Under the pieces are notes generated by a model. It saw only the letters and a list, made by a program, of their open reading frames with translations, did not search any database and was not told the origin of the DNA. Positions 33,091 to 41,244 of a DNA stretch of 64,000 bases are shown piece after piece. The position numbers were made by a program, and so were the translations under genes. This stretch comes from UBA668 sp040081465 (GTDB lineage Bacteria > Actinomycetota > Acidimicrobiia > Acidimicrobiales > Ilumatobacteraceae): the NCBI GenBank assembly GCA_040081465.1, contig JBEBGL010000001.1, positions 359,956 through 423,955 of the forward strand. The letters run 5' to 3'. Every line of letters begins with the position of its first letter. Position 1 is the first letter of the stretch.

Positions 33091-36000
33091 CGCTCGCAAA
33101 TCCAGCTGGCCTTGCGCTACTTGGACTACTCATTCCGATCGTCCTGTTGCACATTCTGCGACCGCGCCGACAGTCGGTCACCGTCAGCAGCACGTTCCTG
33201 TGGCGCGCCATCGAGCGACCGGTCAGCAGTGCATCGCCGTGGCAGAAGTTGCGCTGGAGCGCGTTGTTGATCGCGCAATTGCTCGCCGTGATACTGCTCG
33301 CACTAGCGGTCGCCCGACCAGTGCGCCTGGAAGCAGCCGAACTCAGCGAGCACACGGTGTTCATCATCGACGCGTCTGGCTCGATGGGTGCACTCGATGG
33401 CAACCCCGATCGCTTGCAGTCCGCGATCGATCGCGCGATCGCGTTACGCGACGAGTTGCCAAGCGGCGGCATCGCCTCGATCGTCATCGCCAGCGATCAT
33501 CCGCGCGTCGTGCTGACCACCAGCGACGATGAAGACGAATTCGCCGACGCGTTACGCACCGTCGAGATCACTGCGGGTCACCCCGACTTCGCCGGTGCGT
33601 TCAGCCTTGCCGAAAGCCTCGACACCAGTAGCGCCGAGATCGGCTTCGTGTTGGTTGGCGATGGTGGTCTAACAGACGACGAAGAGAAGTTGCTGCCACC
33701 GAACACGCGTTATGAGCGCGTTGGCGACCAGAACGCGAATCGCGGCATCGTGCGCATCGACGTCGAGCCTCGCGGCAGCGGCCTGCATGCACGAGTCACG
33801 GTGCGCAACTTTGGTGATAGCGCCGTCACGCAAACGGTGCGCCTGGATGTCGACGGCACGACCGCGAGCGAGCAATCCGTCAACATCGGCCCGCGCAGCA
33901 GCACCGTGGTCGAGGCCGATCTTCCCCCTGGTCAGCGCGTTGAGGCCTACCTCGACGCCAGTTTGTCTGCGACGGATCTGTTGCCCGCAGACGACGTAGG
34001 TGTAGCAGTCGGCGCGTCGCGGCCCGATCTGAAAGTTCTGATCGCTGGCGACGCGCGCTTCTGGCAGGAACTGTTCACGTCGATGACCGGCGTTGAGACC
34101 AGCGTCGTCGAGGTTGCGGCGGGCGAGGTCGGCCCCGACGGCGATGGCTACGACATCGTCGTCTACGCAGGCGTTGCCGTACCACCGGAACCGAAAGCTG
34201 CATTCCTCGCGGTCGCTTCGCCTGGCGGCGTCGAGGGCGTGACGCCCACAGGAATCGTCGAGTTGCCTGTCGTCACGCTGTTGCGCAGCGACGACCCACT
34301 GCTCGCCGATATCGACCTCACCCAGATTGCGATCTCACAAGCGCTACGCGTCGAAGCGGGCGCGGGTGTCGAGGTACTAGTCGCCGGCGAAAACGCCCCG
34401 CTATTGCTGCGCGGTGAGGCAGCCGGTCAGCGGTTCGCGTTCCTAACGTTTGCGCTCGGTGACAGCAACCTGCCACTGCAGGTCGCGTTTCCGATTCTTG
34501 GCGACCGACTACTAACCGAACTGAGCAACACAGCGCAGTCAACATCCGCGCTCGAAGTCGGTGCCGCACTTCCGATCGACCCGTCAACCGCCGGTGAAGC
34601 CGTCGGACCGGACGGCCTTTCGCGGTCGTTCCTGGTCGGCGATCCCCCGCTGCGCGCAAGCAAGCCCGGGTTCTGGGTGATTCAGGTGGAGGGCGAGAAC
34701 GATCGACTAGTCGCGGTGAATCCGTCGGCAATCGAGAGCGACATCTCACCGCGCGACACACTCGTCCCACCAGTCGACGACGTCGCCCGTGAAGTAACAC
34801 CCGCGCGCACCGAACACTCGATGCTGCCGTGGGTAATCGTGCCGCTGCTTGCACTGCTGGCGTTGGAAATGTGGTTGGCCTGGCGTCGACTCGGCGTCAG
34901 TCGCCGACAGTGGACAATTGCGGTGGGCGCTCGTATAGCCGTGGCCGCGCTGCTGCTCGGTGCGCTACTGGCGCCAACGATTCGACGCAGCAGTGATCGG
35001 GTTGCGACCGTGTTCGTGCTCGATGGCTCGGCATCGCTTGGCGCGGGCGGCGACGCCGCTGCCTTGCTGTGGCTACAAGAAGCATTGCGTGCGCGGCCCG
35101 ACGATGCCTTGAGCGCTGTCGTCGTGTTTGGCGGCGACGCTCGCCTCGATCGAGTGTTGGAACAGTCGTCGACGTTTGAGGGCGCGGCGGTTGTCATCGA
35201 CGAGGGCGCAACCGACATCGCGACGGCGCTGCGGCTCGGTGGCGCGGTGTTGCCATCAGACGCCAAACGCCGCGTGGTGATCATCAGCGACGGTCGCGTC
35301 ACCAACGGCGATGCGCTCGAGGAAGCGCAGCGACTTGCGGGCGACGACATCCAAATCGATGTGCACACGATCGACGAAAGTGCCGGCGCCGACACAGCCG
35401 TGCTGAGCATCGACGTGCCGCGTCTCGCGCGAGTCGGCGACGACATCACCGTGAAGGTCAACGTCATCGCCACGCAGAATGGCCGCGCAACTGTCGAGCT
35501 TCGTCGCGATGGCGTCGAGGTCGGCACGCAAACCGTCAACCTGCTTGCCGGAACCAACGTCGTCACCTTCCTCGACAATGCGGGCACCACGCCAGCGGCG
35601 GTGTTGCGCTATCAAGCAATCGTTAGCAGCGCCGACGACGCGCAGCCGAAGAACGACGCTGCGTTTGCCGCGGTGCCGGTCGACGGCCCGGCGCAGGTGC
35701 TGATCGTTGAGGGCACAGGCGGTGAAGCGGGCGGACTGAGCGCTGCTCTGCGGGCTGGCGGCGTTGCGACCGTTGTTGTCGGGCCAGCCGAGCTTCCCGA
35801 CGTTCAGCAACTCGCCAGCTACGCAGGGATCGTGTTGGTCAATGTGCCCGCGACGTCGCTCACTGGTGAACAGATCGATGCACTCACAATCGCCGTGCGC
35901 GACCTCGGTCGTGGCTTGGTCACCATCGGCGGCACGCGCAGTTACGGCGTCGGCGGTTACCGCGAGTCTCCACTGTCGGATCTGCTGCCTGTCGATAGCG

Positions 36001-37640
36001 AGATTCTCGACCCGAAGCGGCGCAAGACCGTCGCCGAGGTGTTGTCGATCGATACGTCGGGCTCGATGGCCAACTGTCATTGCGATGAAGGCGTGATGAG
36101 TCCGGACAACGTCGGCGGCGGCGTCAACAAGACCGACATCTCGCGCGCTGCAGCCGAACGCACTATCGAGGCGCTCACGCAGAACGATCAGATCGGCGTG
36201 ATGGCGTGGACCGCGGGCACCGACTGGGTGATCGATTTGCAGACGTTGCCATCGCAAGCGGTGATTGATGAAGGGTTGGGTCGACTGCGCGCCAACGGCA
36301 ACACCAATCTGATGGCCGCGCTCGACGAGCCGGCCGAAGCGTTGATCGCAAGTAACGCCGAGCTGAAGCACATCATCGTGTTCACCGATGGCTTCACCGA
36401 CGAGACGTTGATTCCCCGACTCGCCGCACGTGCTGCCGAGCTTTACGAGGAGCACGGCATCACCGTCAGCGTGCTCGGCACGGGCGAGGGTGCCGCGCCG
36501 TCGCTGGAGGAGATCGCAGTCGCTGGCCACGGCCGCTACTACCCGGGCACCAGCCTGGCTGATGTGCCACAGATCATGGCCGAGGAAGCAGTCATCGCCA
36601 GTCGCGACTTCATCAACGAAGGTTCGTTCCTTCCGGAGGTGACGTCGAACGATCCGGTCGTTGCACCGCTCACCGCATCGCCAGCGCTGCTCGGGTATGT
36701 GGCCACCACCGCTAAGCCGGAGGCGAGCACGTTGTTGCGTATTGGCCCCGACCGTGATCCGCTGTTGGCAACGTGGCAAGCGGGCCTCGGACGTGCAACG
36801 AGTTGGACAAGCGATGCCAGCGATGTGTGGTCGCAACAGTGGGCGGGCTGGGATGGCTACGTCGACTTCTGGGGTCGCGTTGTGAAGAGCACGTTCCAGC
36901 AAGGCGACACGGCTGGCGCCGCGCAGGCGCAGATCGCTGACGGTCGTATGACGATCAGTGTTGAGAGTGGCAGCAACTTCCCCGATGGTGCAGTTGCAAT
37001 TGCGACTGTCGCTGGTCCGGATGGCCAGCGCTACGAGGTGCCGCTCAATCGTGTCGGCGCTGATCGCTTCGAGGCGCAACTGCCAGCCGTGCGCACCGGT
37101 ACTTACGCAGTCGGCGTGAACGTAACGTCCGACGGCGAAACAGTGTTGGCCGCGAGCACGTTGGCCAACGAGAGTTACCCGGCCGAGTACGCGTTAGGCG
37201 ACGCCGACGCAGCACTGCTCGCGGGACTATCGGCGGTTACGGAAGGTCGCGGCGAGATCGCACCCGATCAAGCGTGGGACGCGGAGGGACTTACTGCCGG
37301 CTTCCGCAACCTCGCGCTTGCCGGTCCGTTCCTGCTGATCGCCGCTTTGCTGTGGCCGATCGCTGTCGCTCTATCGCGCTTGTCGATGCGCGGTGCGACA
37401 CTGGCCGGCGCGGCTGCAGGCATGGCTACCGCGCGGCGCAGAGTGCGCGCAGCAATGCCGCGTCTGGCGAGCGATCCGCATCACGCGCCGACCACACCTA
37501 CGGCTAGCAAGCCCGCGAGCAAAAAGGCCGTGAAGCCCACCGGTAAGCAGCCGGTGAAGCAGAACGCCGCTGTCAATGAGTTGTTAGCGGCGAAGCGGGC
37601 TCGTCGCGGCGGCGGCGCGGAAGAGTCCACTTCGGAGTAA
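33087..37640 (+). CDS. Giant membrane vWA protein: BatA-like half fused to amidotransferase-like/vWA half
   Basis: A 1517-residue protein. Helices at about 8-24 and 58-80 frame the BatA-like segment SVTVSSTFLWRAIERP; vWA region 1 begins near residue 89 (HTVFIIDASGSMGAL, intact MIDAS). Two helices lie near 575-625 (MLPWVIVPLLALLALEMWLA). vWA region 2 begins near 640 (VFVLDGSASLGAGGD, an altered DxSxS). A glutamine-amidotransferase-like domain begins near 869 (QVLIVEGTGGEAGG; VTIGGTRSYGVGGY). vWA region 3 begins near 986 (LSIDTSGSMANCHCDEG, intact). A last helix near 1408 is followed by a Lys/Arg-rich tail. In most genomes the two halves are separate proteins, so this looks like a fusion. It is the last gene of the seven-gene operon, and its end overlaps ccmF by 68 bp. 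Confidence 0.88.
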   Translation: MTLANPAGLALLGLLIPIVLLHILRPRRQSVTVSSTFLWRAIERPVSSASPWQKLRWSALLIAQLLAVILLALAVARPVRLEAAELSEHTVFIIDASGSMGALDGNPDRLQSAIDRAIALRDELPSGGIASIVIASDHPRVVLTTSDDEDEFADALRTVEITAGHPDFAGAFSLAESLDTSSAEIGFVLVGDGGLTDDEEKLLPPNTRYERVGDQNANRGIVRIDVEPRGSGLHARVTVRNFGDSAVTQTVRLDVDGTTASEQSVNIGPRSSTVVEADLPPGQRVEAYLDASLSATDLLPADDVGVAVGASRPDLKVLIAGDARFWQELFTSMTGVETSVVEVAAGEVGPDGDGYDIVVYAGVAVPPEPKAAFLAVASPGGVEGVTPTGIVELPVVTLLRSDDPLLADIDLTQIAISQALRVEAGAGVEVLVAGENAPLLLRGEAAGQRFAFLTFALGDSNLPLQVAFPILGDRLLTELSNTAQSTSALEVGAALPIDPSTAGEAVGPDGLSRSFLVGDPPLRASKPGFWVIQVEGENDRLVAVNPSAIESDISPRDTLVPPVDDVAREVTPARTEHSMLPWVIVPLLALLALEMWLAWRRLGVSRRQWTIAVGARIAVAALLLGALLAPTIRRSSDRVATVFVLDGSASLGAGGDAAALLWLQEALRARPDDALSAVVVFGGDARLDRVLEQSSTFEGAAVVIDEGATDIATALRLGGAVLPSDAKRRVVIISDGRVTNGDALEEAQRLAGDDIQIDVHTIDESAGADTAVLSIDVPRLARVGDDITVKVNVIATQNGRATVELRRDGVEVGTQTVNLLAGTNVVTFLDNAGTTPAAVLRYQAIVSSADDAQPKNDAAFAAVPVDGPAQVLIVEGTGGEAGGLSAALRAGGVATVVVGPAELPDVQQLASYAGIVLVNVPATSLTGEQIDALTIAVRDLGRGLVTIGGTRSYGVGGYRESPLSDLLPVDSEILDPKRRKTVAEVLSIDTSGSMANCHCDEGVMSPDNVGGGVNKTDISRAAAERTIEALTQNDQIGVMAWTAGTDWVIDLQTLPSQAVIDEGLGRLRANGNTNLMAALDEPAEALIASNAELKHIIVFTDGFTDETLIPRLAARAAELYEEHGITVSVLGTGEGAAPSLEEIAVAGHGRYYPGTSLADVPQIMAEEAVIASRDFINEGSFLPEVTSNDPVVAPLTASPALLGYVATTAKPEASTLLRIGPDRDPLLATWQAGLGRATSWTSDASDVWSQQWAGWDGYVDFWGRVVKSTFQQGDTAGAAQAQIADGRMTISVESGSNFPDGAVAIATVAGPDGQRYEVPLNRVGADRFEAQLPAVRTGTYAVGVNVTSDGETVLAASTLANESYPAEYALGDADAALLAGLSAVTEGRGEIAPDQAWDAEGLTAGFRNLALAGPFLLIAALLWPIAVALSRLSMRGATLAGAAAGMATARRRVRAAMPRLASDPHHAPTTPTASKPASKKAVKPTGKQPVKQNAAVNELLAAKRARRGGGAEESTSE

Positions 37641-39084
37641 GCGCGCCGAGCGCGGTGAGTACCGCGCCAAGCCACACCAACCACATGAGCGGTCGCTGGC
37701 GCACGATCACGCGCACGGTGCCCAAGTCGTTGGCATCAAGCAATGTCACCTGCACGTCGCGCCACGGCCGCGACACCATCGCCGTTTCGGCGAGCACTCC
37801 CCCGCGTTCGGGATACGCGACCAGCGCAGGTCGCATGACGTAACCGCTCACACGCAACGTCGCGACGACTTGTTCGACGTCGGCGCGCGGCCCAGGTTCG
37901 ACGGCGACGCCGTTGTTGGTGACATCTAGACCCGCTGCCTCAATCGAATCGCCCTCCGCGAGCGTGACTGTTTCCTCACGGTCGAAGGTGCTCGCCCCGA
38001 TCCCGATCAGCAGCACGAGTGCGCCCGCGTGAACTAGTCGCGAGTGACGCAAACGCAGCCGCCACGCAAGCAGTGGCACCGCAACGAGCGCGAGCGGCCC
38101 GACCGTGCGCGAGAAGAACTCGCCGCGCACAGCCGCAGGCCGCGATCGGATGATGTCGACCAGCACCGGCGCAAACGTGCCAAGCGCGACGAGCACAAAC
38201 ACAGCCACCGCAGTCCACGCTGCGTTTGTACGCTCGCGCACGGCAGGCGTGCTTGGGCGTTCAAACGCACTCCCGCGCGCGAGCCAGACGAGCGCTATCG
38301 CGGCGGCGATGCTCAAACACAGCAACGACCAGCCGACGCTTGCTTGCTCGGCGAAGCTGTGGACCGACGGCACCGCGCCCGATCGGACGAGTGGCGCGCC
38401 TGCCAGCACCGCGCCCCATGCAAGCAGTGCGAGCCGTGATCGACCCGGCACGTGGATCGCGATCAGCGCGGCGAGCCAGACCAGCAACGACGTGTTCTCC
38501 ACCGGATCCCACGCCCAGTATCCGCCCCAGCCCTGCTCGACGTAACTCCACAAGCCACCGAGCGCCATCGCCAGCGTCACGATCGCGAGCGTGCGCCGCA
38601 GCCACGCCATCGCATCGCGACCATCGAGCGCGACGAGTGCCGCCGCGAACGCACAGCCGAACCCGGCGTACAACAGCGGCGGGTGAACCGCCATCGCTGG
38701 ATGTTCAAGAATCGGCGTCAGCCCGAAGCCGCGCACCGCGGGAGTGTCGAGTCGGCCGAACGGACTGGCGAACACGACGTTGATCAGCGCCAGCGCGGCG
38801 ACCGACGAAGCCGCGAACCATCCGACCGCGGCGCGACGCACGTGTCGTAACGCGATGCATGCAACCAGTCCGACGATCGCGGCGAACAGCAACAGTGAAC
38901 CCTCGCTACCGCCCCATACGCCAGCGAGTCGGTAGTACCACGGCGCATCGCTGCGACTTTGCTCGGCGACGTAGCGCCACTGCAGTTCACTGCCGAGAAA
39001 CGCGATCGCTAGCCGACCGACCGCCAACCACACGACAGCGGTGATCGCCCACAGCGTGTTGCGGGCGACGGTGTTGGAACGCAC
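37573..39084 (-). CDS. CcmF/CcsA-type cytochrome c haem lyase component
   Basis: A 503-residue protein with about 12 hydrophobic helices. The tryptophan-rich WWD haem-handling motif is WGGYWAWDPVENTSLLVWL, preceded by PWYYRLAGVWGGSEGSLLLF and HPAMAVHPPLLYAGFGCAF, all typical of CcmF. It is shorter than E. coli CcmF (647 residues), chiefly at the N-terminus. A C-terminal periplasmic-type beta domain (VEQVVATLRVSGYVMRPALV) and a last helix are present. The protein should help attach haem to apocytochrome c outside the membrane. No other ccm gene is in the window. It starts 4 bp after arsC on the same strand, and its end overlaps the vWA gene by 68 bp. Confidence 0.85.
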   Translation of the reverse strand: MRSNTVARNTLWAITAVVWLAVGRLAIAFLGSELQWRYVAEQSRSDAPWYYRLAGVWGGSEGSLLLFAAIVGLVACIALRHVRRAAVGWFAASSVAALALINVVFASPFGRLDTPAVRGFGLTPILEHPAMAVHPPLLYAGFGCAFAAALVALDGRDAMAWLRRTLAIVTLAMALGGLWSYVEQGWGGYWAWDPVENTSLLVWLAALIAIHVPGRSRLALLAWGAVLAGAPLVRSGAVPSVHSFAEQASVGWSLLCLSIAAAIALVWLARGSAFERPSTPAVRERTNAAWTAVAVFVLVALGTFAPVLVDIIRSRPAAVRGEFFSRTVGPLALVAVPLLAWRLRLRHSRLVHAGALVLLIGIGASTFDREETVTLAEGDSIEAAGLDVTNNGVAVEPGPRADVEQVVATLRVSGYVMRPALVAYPERGGVLAETAMVSRPWRDVQVTLLDANDLGTVRVIVRQRPLMWLVWLGAVLTALGALTPKWTLPRRRRDEPASPLTTH

Positions 39085-39088
39085 CGGC

Positions 39089-39511
39089 TCAGTCTTGTAC
39101 GGGCACGCCCAATTCGGTGAGCAGGTCGACGACTCGCGCCTTGATTACGTCGCGGATCGGACGGACGGCTTCGACGTCGAGACCACGCGGGTCGTCAAGC
39201 GTCCAGTCGAGGTAACGCTTGCCTGGGTACACAGGACACGTATCACCGCACCCCATCGTTACGATCACGTCGACCTGGCCGAGCAACTCGGTTGTCCAGC
39301 GCTGAGGTACTGCGGCCGCGATGTCGATTCCCAACTCCGCCATCGCCGCGACGGCGGACGCGTTCACTTGCTCCGCTGGTTCGCTACCCGCCGAGTGAAC
39401 CACCAATGCGTCGCCCCCGAGGGCACGCGCAAAGCCGGCCGCCATTTGCGAGCGACCGGCGTTGTGCACACATAGGAACAGAATCGACGGTCGCCCGTCG
39501 TCAGTCGGCAT
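39089..39511 (-). CDS. arsC: Arsenate reductase, low-molecular-weight phosphatase type (ArsC)
   Basis: A 140-residue protein. The CX5R loop is C14-VHNAGR20 followed by SQMAAGFAR, the arsenate reductase version of the LMW-PTP active site. Further cysteines C88 and C92 occur in VTMGCGDTCPVYPGKRYLDW, which can take part in the thiol relay, and the general-acid Asp region is DDPRG. It reduces arsenate to arsenite in the cytosol using thioredoxin or mycoredoxin. It stands 12 bp downstream of the CadI/ArsI gene and is divergent from arsR. No arsenite exporter is in the window. Confidence 0.93.
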   Translation of the reverse strand: MPTDDGRPSILFLCVHNAGRSQMAAGFARALGGDALVVHSAGSEPAEQVNASAVAAMAELGIDIAAAVPQRWTTELLGQVDVIVTMGCGDTCPVYPGKRYLDWTLDDPRGLDVEAVRPIRDVIKARVVDLLTELGVPVQD

Positions 39512-39523
39512 TGTGGTTTTGAA

Positions 39524-39970
39524 TCAGCAGCAGCGGCCAGCAGTTGCCGGCTCGAGAGCCGACTCTTCAGCGACGCAACAAGATCCAGCGGTTTCGTGCA
39601 TGACGTCGGCGTTGGCGAGCACGGTGTAGATCTCGAAGTCGTGCAGGCTGCCGTCGACCCAGAACTTGTCCTGTAGTGCGAAGCAACAAGTGACCTCGCC
39701 CTCGGCGCTGGTCTTCAGGCCGGCGGCGTGAACGCGTGCGAGCTCGGATGCGACTTCGTCGGTCGATTCGACTTCAACACCGAGGTGGTTGATCGAGCCG
39801 GCTTCGGCAGCGGTGTTCTCGATCAGCACCAGCTTCAGCGGCGGGTTCGCGATCGCGAAGTTGGCGTAGCCGGGCTTCAGCTTCGCTGGGGTGGTGCCGA
39901 ACAGTCGGCTGTAGTGCTCGATCGCTGCCTCAAGATCGGTGACGTTGAGGGCGAGTTGCAAGCGGGACAT
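39524..39970 (-). CDS. ArsI/CadI family metal-resistance protein (VOC fold)
   Basis: A 148-residue glyoxalase/VOC-fold protein: MSRLQLALNVTDLEAAIEHY, PGYANFAIANPPLKLVLIEN and INHLGVEVES match the CadI/ArsI family. Expected metal ligands are His62 and Glu113, and the substrate-binding vicinal pair is Cys95-Cys96 (TCCFALQDKFW). ArsI members break the C-As bond of organoarsenicals using Fe(II); CadI is cadmium-induced; the family label covers both. Two more vicinal cysteine pairs are at the C-terminus (131-132, 147-148). ATG 39970 follows GGAGG by 8 nt. Expression is probably controlled by ArsR through the palindromes at 40001-40052. Confidence 0.92.
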   Translation of the reverse strand: MSRLQLALNVTDLEAAIEHYSRLFGTTPAKLKPGYANFAIANPPLKLVLIENTAAEAGSINHLGVEVESTDEVASELARVHAAGLKTSAEGEVTCCFALQDKFWVDGSLHDFEIYTVLANADVMHETAGSCCVAEESALEPATAGRCC

Positions 39971-40000
39971 GGGTGACTCCTCCGTGGTTACGGTGTTGTT

Positions 40001-40020
40001 ATATTGATTGATGTCGATAC
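40001..40020. promoter_or_regulatory. Degenerate ArsR-type operator half of a pair
   Basis: ATATTGA (40001-40007), 6-nt spacer, TCGATAC (40014-40020); five of seven arm positions pair. Same geometry as the perfect palindrome at 40029-40052, with centres exactly 30 bp apart. It lies just upstream of the CadI/ArsI gene. Confidence 0.55.
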
Positions 40021-40028
40021 GATACAGA

Positions 40029-40052
40029 ACATATTGATGAATGTCAATATGT
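40029..40052. promoter_or_regulatory. ArsR operator: perfect 9-bp inverted repeat
   Basis: ACATATTGA, spacer TGAATG, TCAATATGT: both arms pair completely. It lies 27 bp upstream of the arsR ATG, in the divergent promoter region, and has the ATTGA-N6-TCAAT shape expected for SmtB/ArsR dimers. Binding by the adjacent ArsR is inferred. Confidence 0.75.
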
Positions 40053-40079
40053 TCGCGCAGAACTTTTCGGAGGCATCTC

Positions 40080-40436
40080 ATGGCACGAACCGCAACCATC
40101 GCAACGAAACCGGCAGCAAAGAGGGTCGTGGCATGTTGCGGCGCGCCAGGTGACAACGCACTCACCACCAAGCAGGCCGAGTCACTCGCCAGCGCGTTCG
40201 CCGCGCTCTCCGACCCCGTGCGTGTGCGACTGCTTTCGCTGATCGCAACGTGTGCCGACGGCGAGGTATGCGCGTGCAACATGGTCGAGACGCTTGGCAA
40301 GAGCCAGCCGACAGTAAGCCATCACCTGAAGGTGTTGCGCGAGGCCGGCTTGGTAACGGCCGACAAGCGCGGCATCTGGATGTGGTACCGGGCCGTGCCC
40401 GAGCGAATCGCCGAGCTGCGCGCCGCGCTCGGCTAG
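40080..40436 (+). CDS. arsR: ArsR-family metalloid-responsive repressor
   Basis: A 118-residue winged-helix repressor. The DNA-binding part is VCACNMVETLGKSQPTVSHH followed by LKVLREAGLVTADKRGIWMW. Cysteines that could bind As(III) or a soft metal are Cys19-Cys20 (VVACCGAP), Cys58, and Cys64/Cys66 (VCAC). ATG 40080 has GGAGG 6-7 nt upstream. ArsR dimers bind palindromes and leave them when the metalloid binds. It is divergent from the CadI/ArsI-ArsC genes, with two candidate operators between. Confidence 0.94.
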   Translation: MARTATIATKPAAKRVVACCGAPGDNALTTKQAESLASAFAALSDPVRVRLLSLIATCADGEVCACNMVETLGKSQPTVSHHLKVLREAGLVTADKRGIWMWYRAVPERIAELRAALG

Positions 40437-40472
40437 TCGTTGTCGCTAGACGTGCTCGCTAGACGTGCCCGC

Positions 40473-41177
40473 CTAAAACAGGCGCTGCGTTAGTTGCTTG
40501 CGGTACGACGCCGTGCGCGGGTCGTCGGGACCCATTAGCTCCAAGATGTCGACGAACTGTTGGCGAGCTTCTTCGTCGGTCTTTACTCGATCGAGCAGCG
40601 CCGTCAGCGTCGCGTCGTGATCGTCGTCGGGAGACAAGCGTGTGCGAGCCTTCGCCGCAACCTTGCGAGTGCGATCGGTTTCGGCGATACGGCCGAGGAA
40701 CTGCAACGCTTGCTCGCTCTCACCGCGTGCGACTAGCAGTTCGGCAAGTCCGACGATCGCGTCTTCGTTGCCCGCTTCCAGTTCGAGGACGGCACGATAG
40801 GCACCCTCGGTTCCTTGGGCCAGCAGCGTCGCAATGGTTTGTTCGCCTTCGCTGGGCAACAACGTGTCGACGAACGCCTTCACGACGTGCTCGGGCTGCG
40901 CGCCAACGAAGCCGTTGACGACCTGGCCATCCTTCAGTGCGTAGACAGCGGGAATCGATTGCACCTGGAACGCTTGCGAGATTGCAGGGTTCTGGTCGGT
41001 GTCGACTTTCGCGAGCACAACTTTCCCTGCGGTCGCATCGATGACCTTCTCGATTATCGGCCCGAGCGTGCGACACGGCCCACACCACGGAGCCCACAGG
41101 TCGACGACGACTGGAACCGTGAACGAGCGATCGACAACTTCTGCTTGGAATGTTGCGTCGGTTACGTCGAGAGCCAT
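40473..41177 (-). CDS. Thioredoxin-TPR protein (CnoX/YbbN-like co-chaperone)
   Basis: A 234-residue protein. Residues 1-110 are a thioredoxin domain with the active site WAPWCGPC (Cys32, Cys35) and VLAKVDTDQNPAISQAFQVQ, SIPAVYALKDG. Residues 120-234 are helical TPR-like repeats (AVLELEAGNEDAIVGLAELL; EEARQQFVDILELMG; ending YRKQLTQRLF), as in YbbN/CnoX, which protects clients from over-oxidation and hands them to chaperones (family knowledge). ATG 41177 is set by the thioredoxin N-terminus. It is divergent from the phosphotransferase gene at 41245. Confidence 0.93.
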   Translation of the reverse strand: MALDVTDATFQAEVVDRSFTVPVVVDLWAPWCGPCRTLGPIIEKVIDATAGKVVLAKVDTDQNPAISQAFQVQSIPAVYALKDGQVVNGFVGAQPEHVVKAFVDTLLPSEGEQTIATLLAQGTEGAYRAVLELEAGNEDAIVGLAELLVARGESEQALQFLGRIAETDRTRKVAAKARTRLSPDDDHDATLTALLDRVKTDEEARQQFVDILELMGPDDPRTASYRKQLTQRLF

Positions 41178-41244
41178 GGGCACACGATACCGGCCGGGTA
41201 GCGCGCCTTCCGATGGCGACACAACCCGGATACCGTACGGCGCA

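Noticed and set aside
35256..37079. 607-codon open frame antisense to the vWA fusion gene
   Set aside because: Shadow of a high-GC gene: composition is His/Arg-rich, no domain, and the plus strand protein has clear vWA motifs over the same bases.
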